DNA of 60,000 nt, taken from NCBI GenBank assembly GCA_950295325.1, contig OX485806.1:17548001-17608000 (forward strand), read 5' to 3'. The notes under the pieces are model-generated. The model was not told where the DNA came from. It ran no database searches and saw only the letters and a program-made list of their open reading frames with translations. Numbering within the stretch: position 1 is the stretch's first letter; each line of letters opens with the position of its first letter. This DNA is from Polytrichum commune (taxonomy: Eukaryota > Streptophyta > Polytrichopsida > Polytrichales > Polytrichaceae). A program made the position numbers and the translations under genes. Positions 59,190-60,000 of this stretch are shown piece by piece.

Positions 59190-60000
59190 AGATTATTTAT
59201 TTGATATACATCTTGAAGTATGACTTTTGTGCAATGGGGGTCAATGTGGGTGGTGGGCCTTGTTTGGCTCATCTTCCTAGGTAGGAGGCCTAGAACAACA
59301 AGACCTCTTCCAAAACCCTTAACCCATGCTAATTATGAATGTGATGTTGGTGAAGGAGGTTGGAGGTGAGAGGGAGGAGAGCATGGATGGAGGGGGAGGC
59401 AAGGGAAAGGAAGTGAGGGGTGAGTGAATGGGGATTGGAGAAAATGGTGAGATCAAAAGGAGGAGTTAAAGGTATACTTGGAGTGGGAGGCGAGGAGCTG
59501 CTAGTGTAGGTAACTGACAAAGCAACATAGAGAGGTGAATCAATTGTGGATGAAGGAGATGGAGGGGCACGCCAACCGAAGGTGGAGGCACGGCAACTAA
59601 CCATGCTAGGACGACATCAAGTGATGTAGGAGGGACGTTGGGCTGAGGAACTGGGACAACATGAGAGGTGAATTCCTACCCGACCCCACTTGAATGTTTT
59701 GAATGTCTTGAATCCAATCACTTGAGGTGCCTACGAGCTAGGGTTGGAGCTAGCCACCACCCCATAGAGAAATATGTAGGCAACAAATTGTGAAGAATGC
59801 ACAAAAAGAAAAGAAAAAATAGGATCCAAAATGAACTTTGGATTCTTGAAAAACAATGCCTTAGACCTAAGACTAAATTTTCCAAGAACTCAACTTTTTT
59901 TTAATTTATATATTATTATTTCTAATTTTTTGCTCACTTCCCCCCCCCCCCCTTGAATGTCTTGAATCAAATCACTTGAGGTGCATGTGAGCCAGGAATG
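59190..60000. other. Window end with a short direct repeat
   Basis: GAATGTCTTGAATCNAATCACTTGAGGTGC occurs at about 59701-59730 and again at 59954-59983, about 253 bp apart. A C13 run lies at 59940-59952. The element, if any, is cut by the window edge. Confidence 0.5.

Noticed and set aside
1-60000. CRISPR arrays, prokaryotic operons, ribosomal RNA, telomere or organellar sequence
   Set aside because: No regularly spaced identical repeats with unique spacers, no dense coding, no rRNA or telomeric words; the plant gene with a spliceosomal intron rules out a prokaryotic source.

Overview
The window is nuclear DNA of a seed plant, most likely an angiosperm with a repeat-rich genome. Three things point there: a two-exon GT-2-class trihelix transcription factor (a plant-specific family), plant-style GT..AG splice sites, and long AT-rich intergenic DNA full of miniature transposons with short target-site duplications (TSDs). 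I cannot name the species. Almost all short open frames are chance frames; no intact transposase or reverse transcriptase is present.

Layout. 1-31 kb is transposon-derived intergenic DNA. It holds a five-copy ~141-bp minisatellite (1.6-2.3 kb), a CACTA-type MITE (5.15-5.49 kb), a 1.7-kb Mutator-like element with ~430-bp inverted arms and a perfect 9-bp TSD (13.65-15.36 kb), two copies of a ~410-bp hAT-like MITE with 8-bp TSDs (17.9 and 22.5 kb), a decayed RNase H domain of a non-LTR retrotransposon (21.0-21.7 kb, minus), two Harbinger/Tourist-like MITEs flanked by TAA (23.9 and 25.2 kb), a tRNA-derived SINE (24.7 kb) and a short MAP-kinase-like fragment (28.5 kb). 31-38.9 kb has more balanced base composition. 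It holds a three-unit tandem repeat in which one unit carries a MITE and the others serve as empty sites, coding-like minus-strand segments of an unrecognised, apparently broken gene (35.05-35.75 kb), and a diverged duplication below the trihelix gene.

The one convincing gene is at 38,950-41,593 on the minus strand. Joining the two exons across a 391-bp phase-2 intron gives 750 residues with two trihelix DNA-binding domains, a His/Gln/Ala-rich N-terminus and a charged central helix. CT-rich sequence and local repeats lie upstream of it (41.6-43.4 kb).

43-60 kb is again repeat-dominated. A ~600-bp repeat family with ends reading GGTGCAAGCATGGTAAAGTG occurs five times in the window, once inside a frameshifted SWIM zinc-finger pseudogene (56.8-57.4 kb). 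An unidentified coding remnant is shared between 11 kb and 47 kb. I see no operon-like or defence-like system. The strongest material is the nested transposon history and the uncharacterised repeat families. All calls come from reading the sequence; no database search was run.
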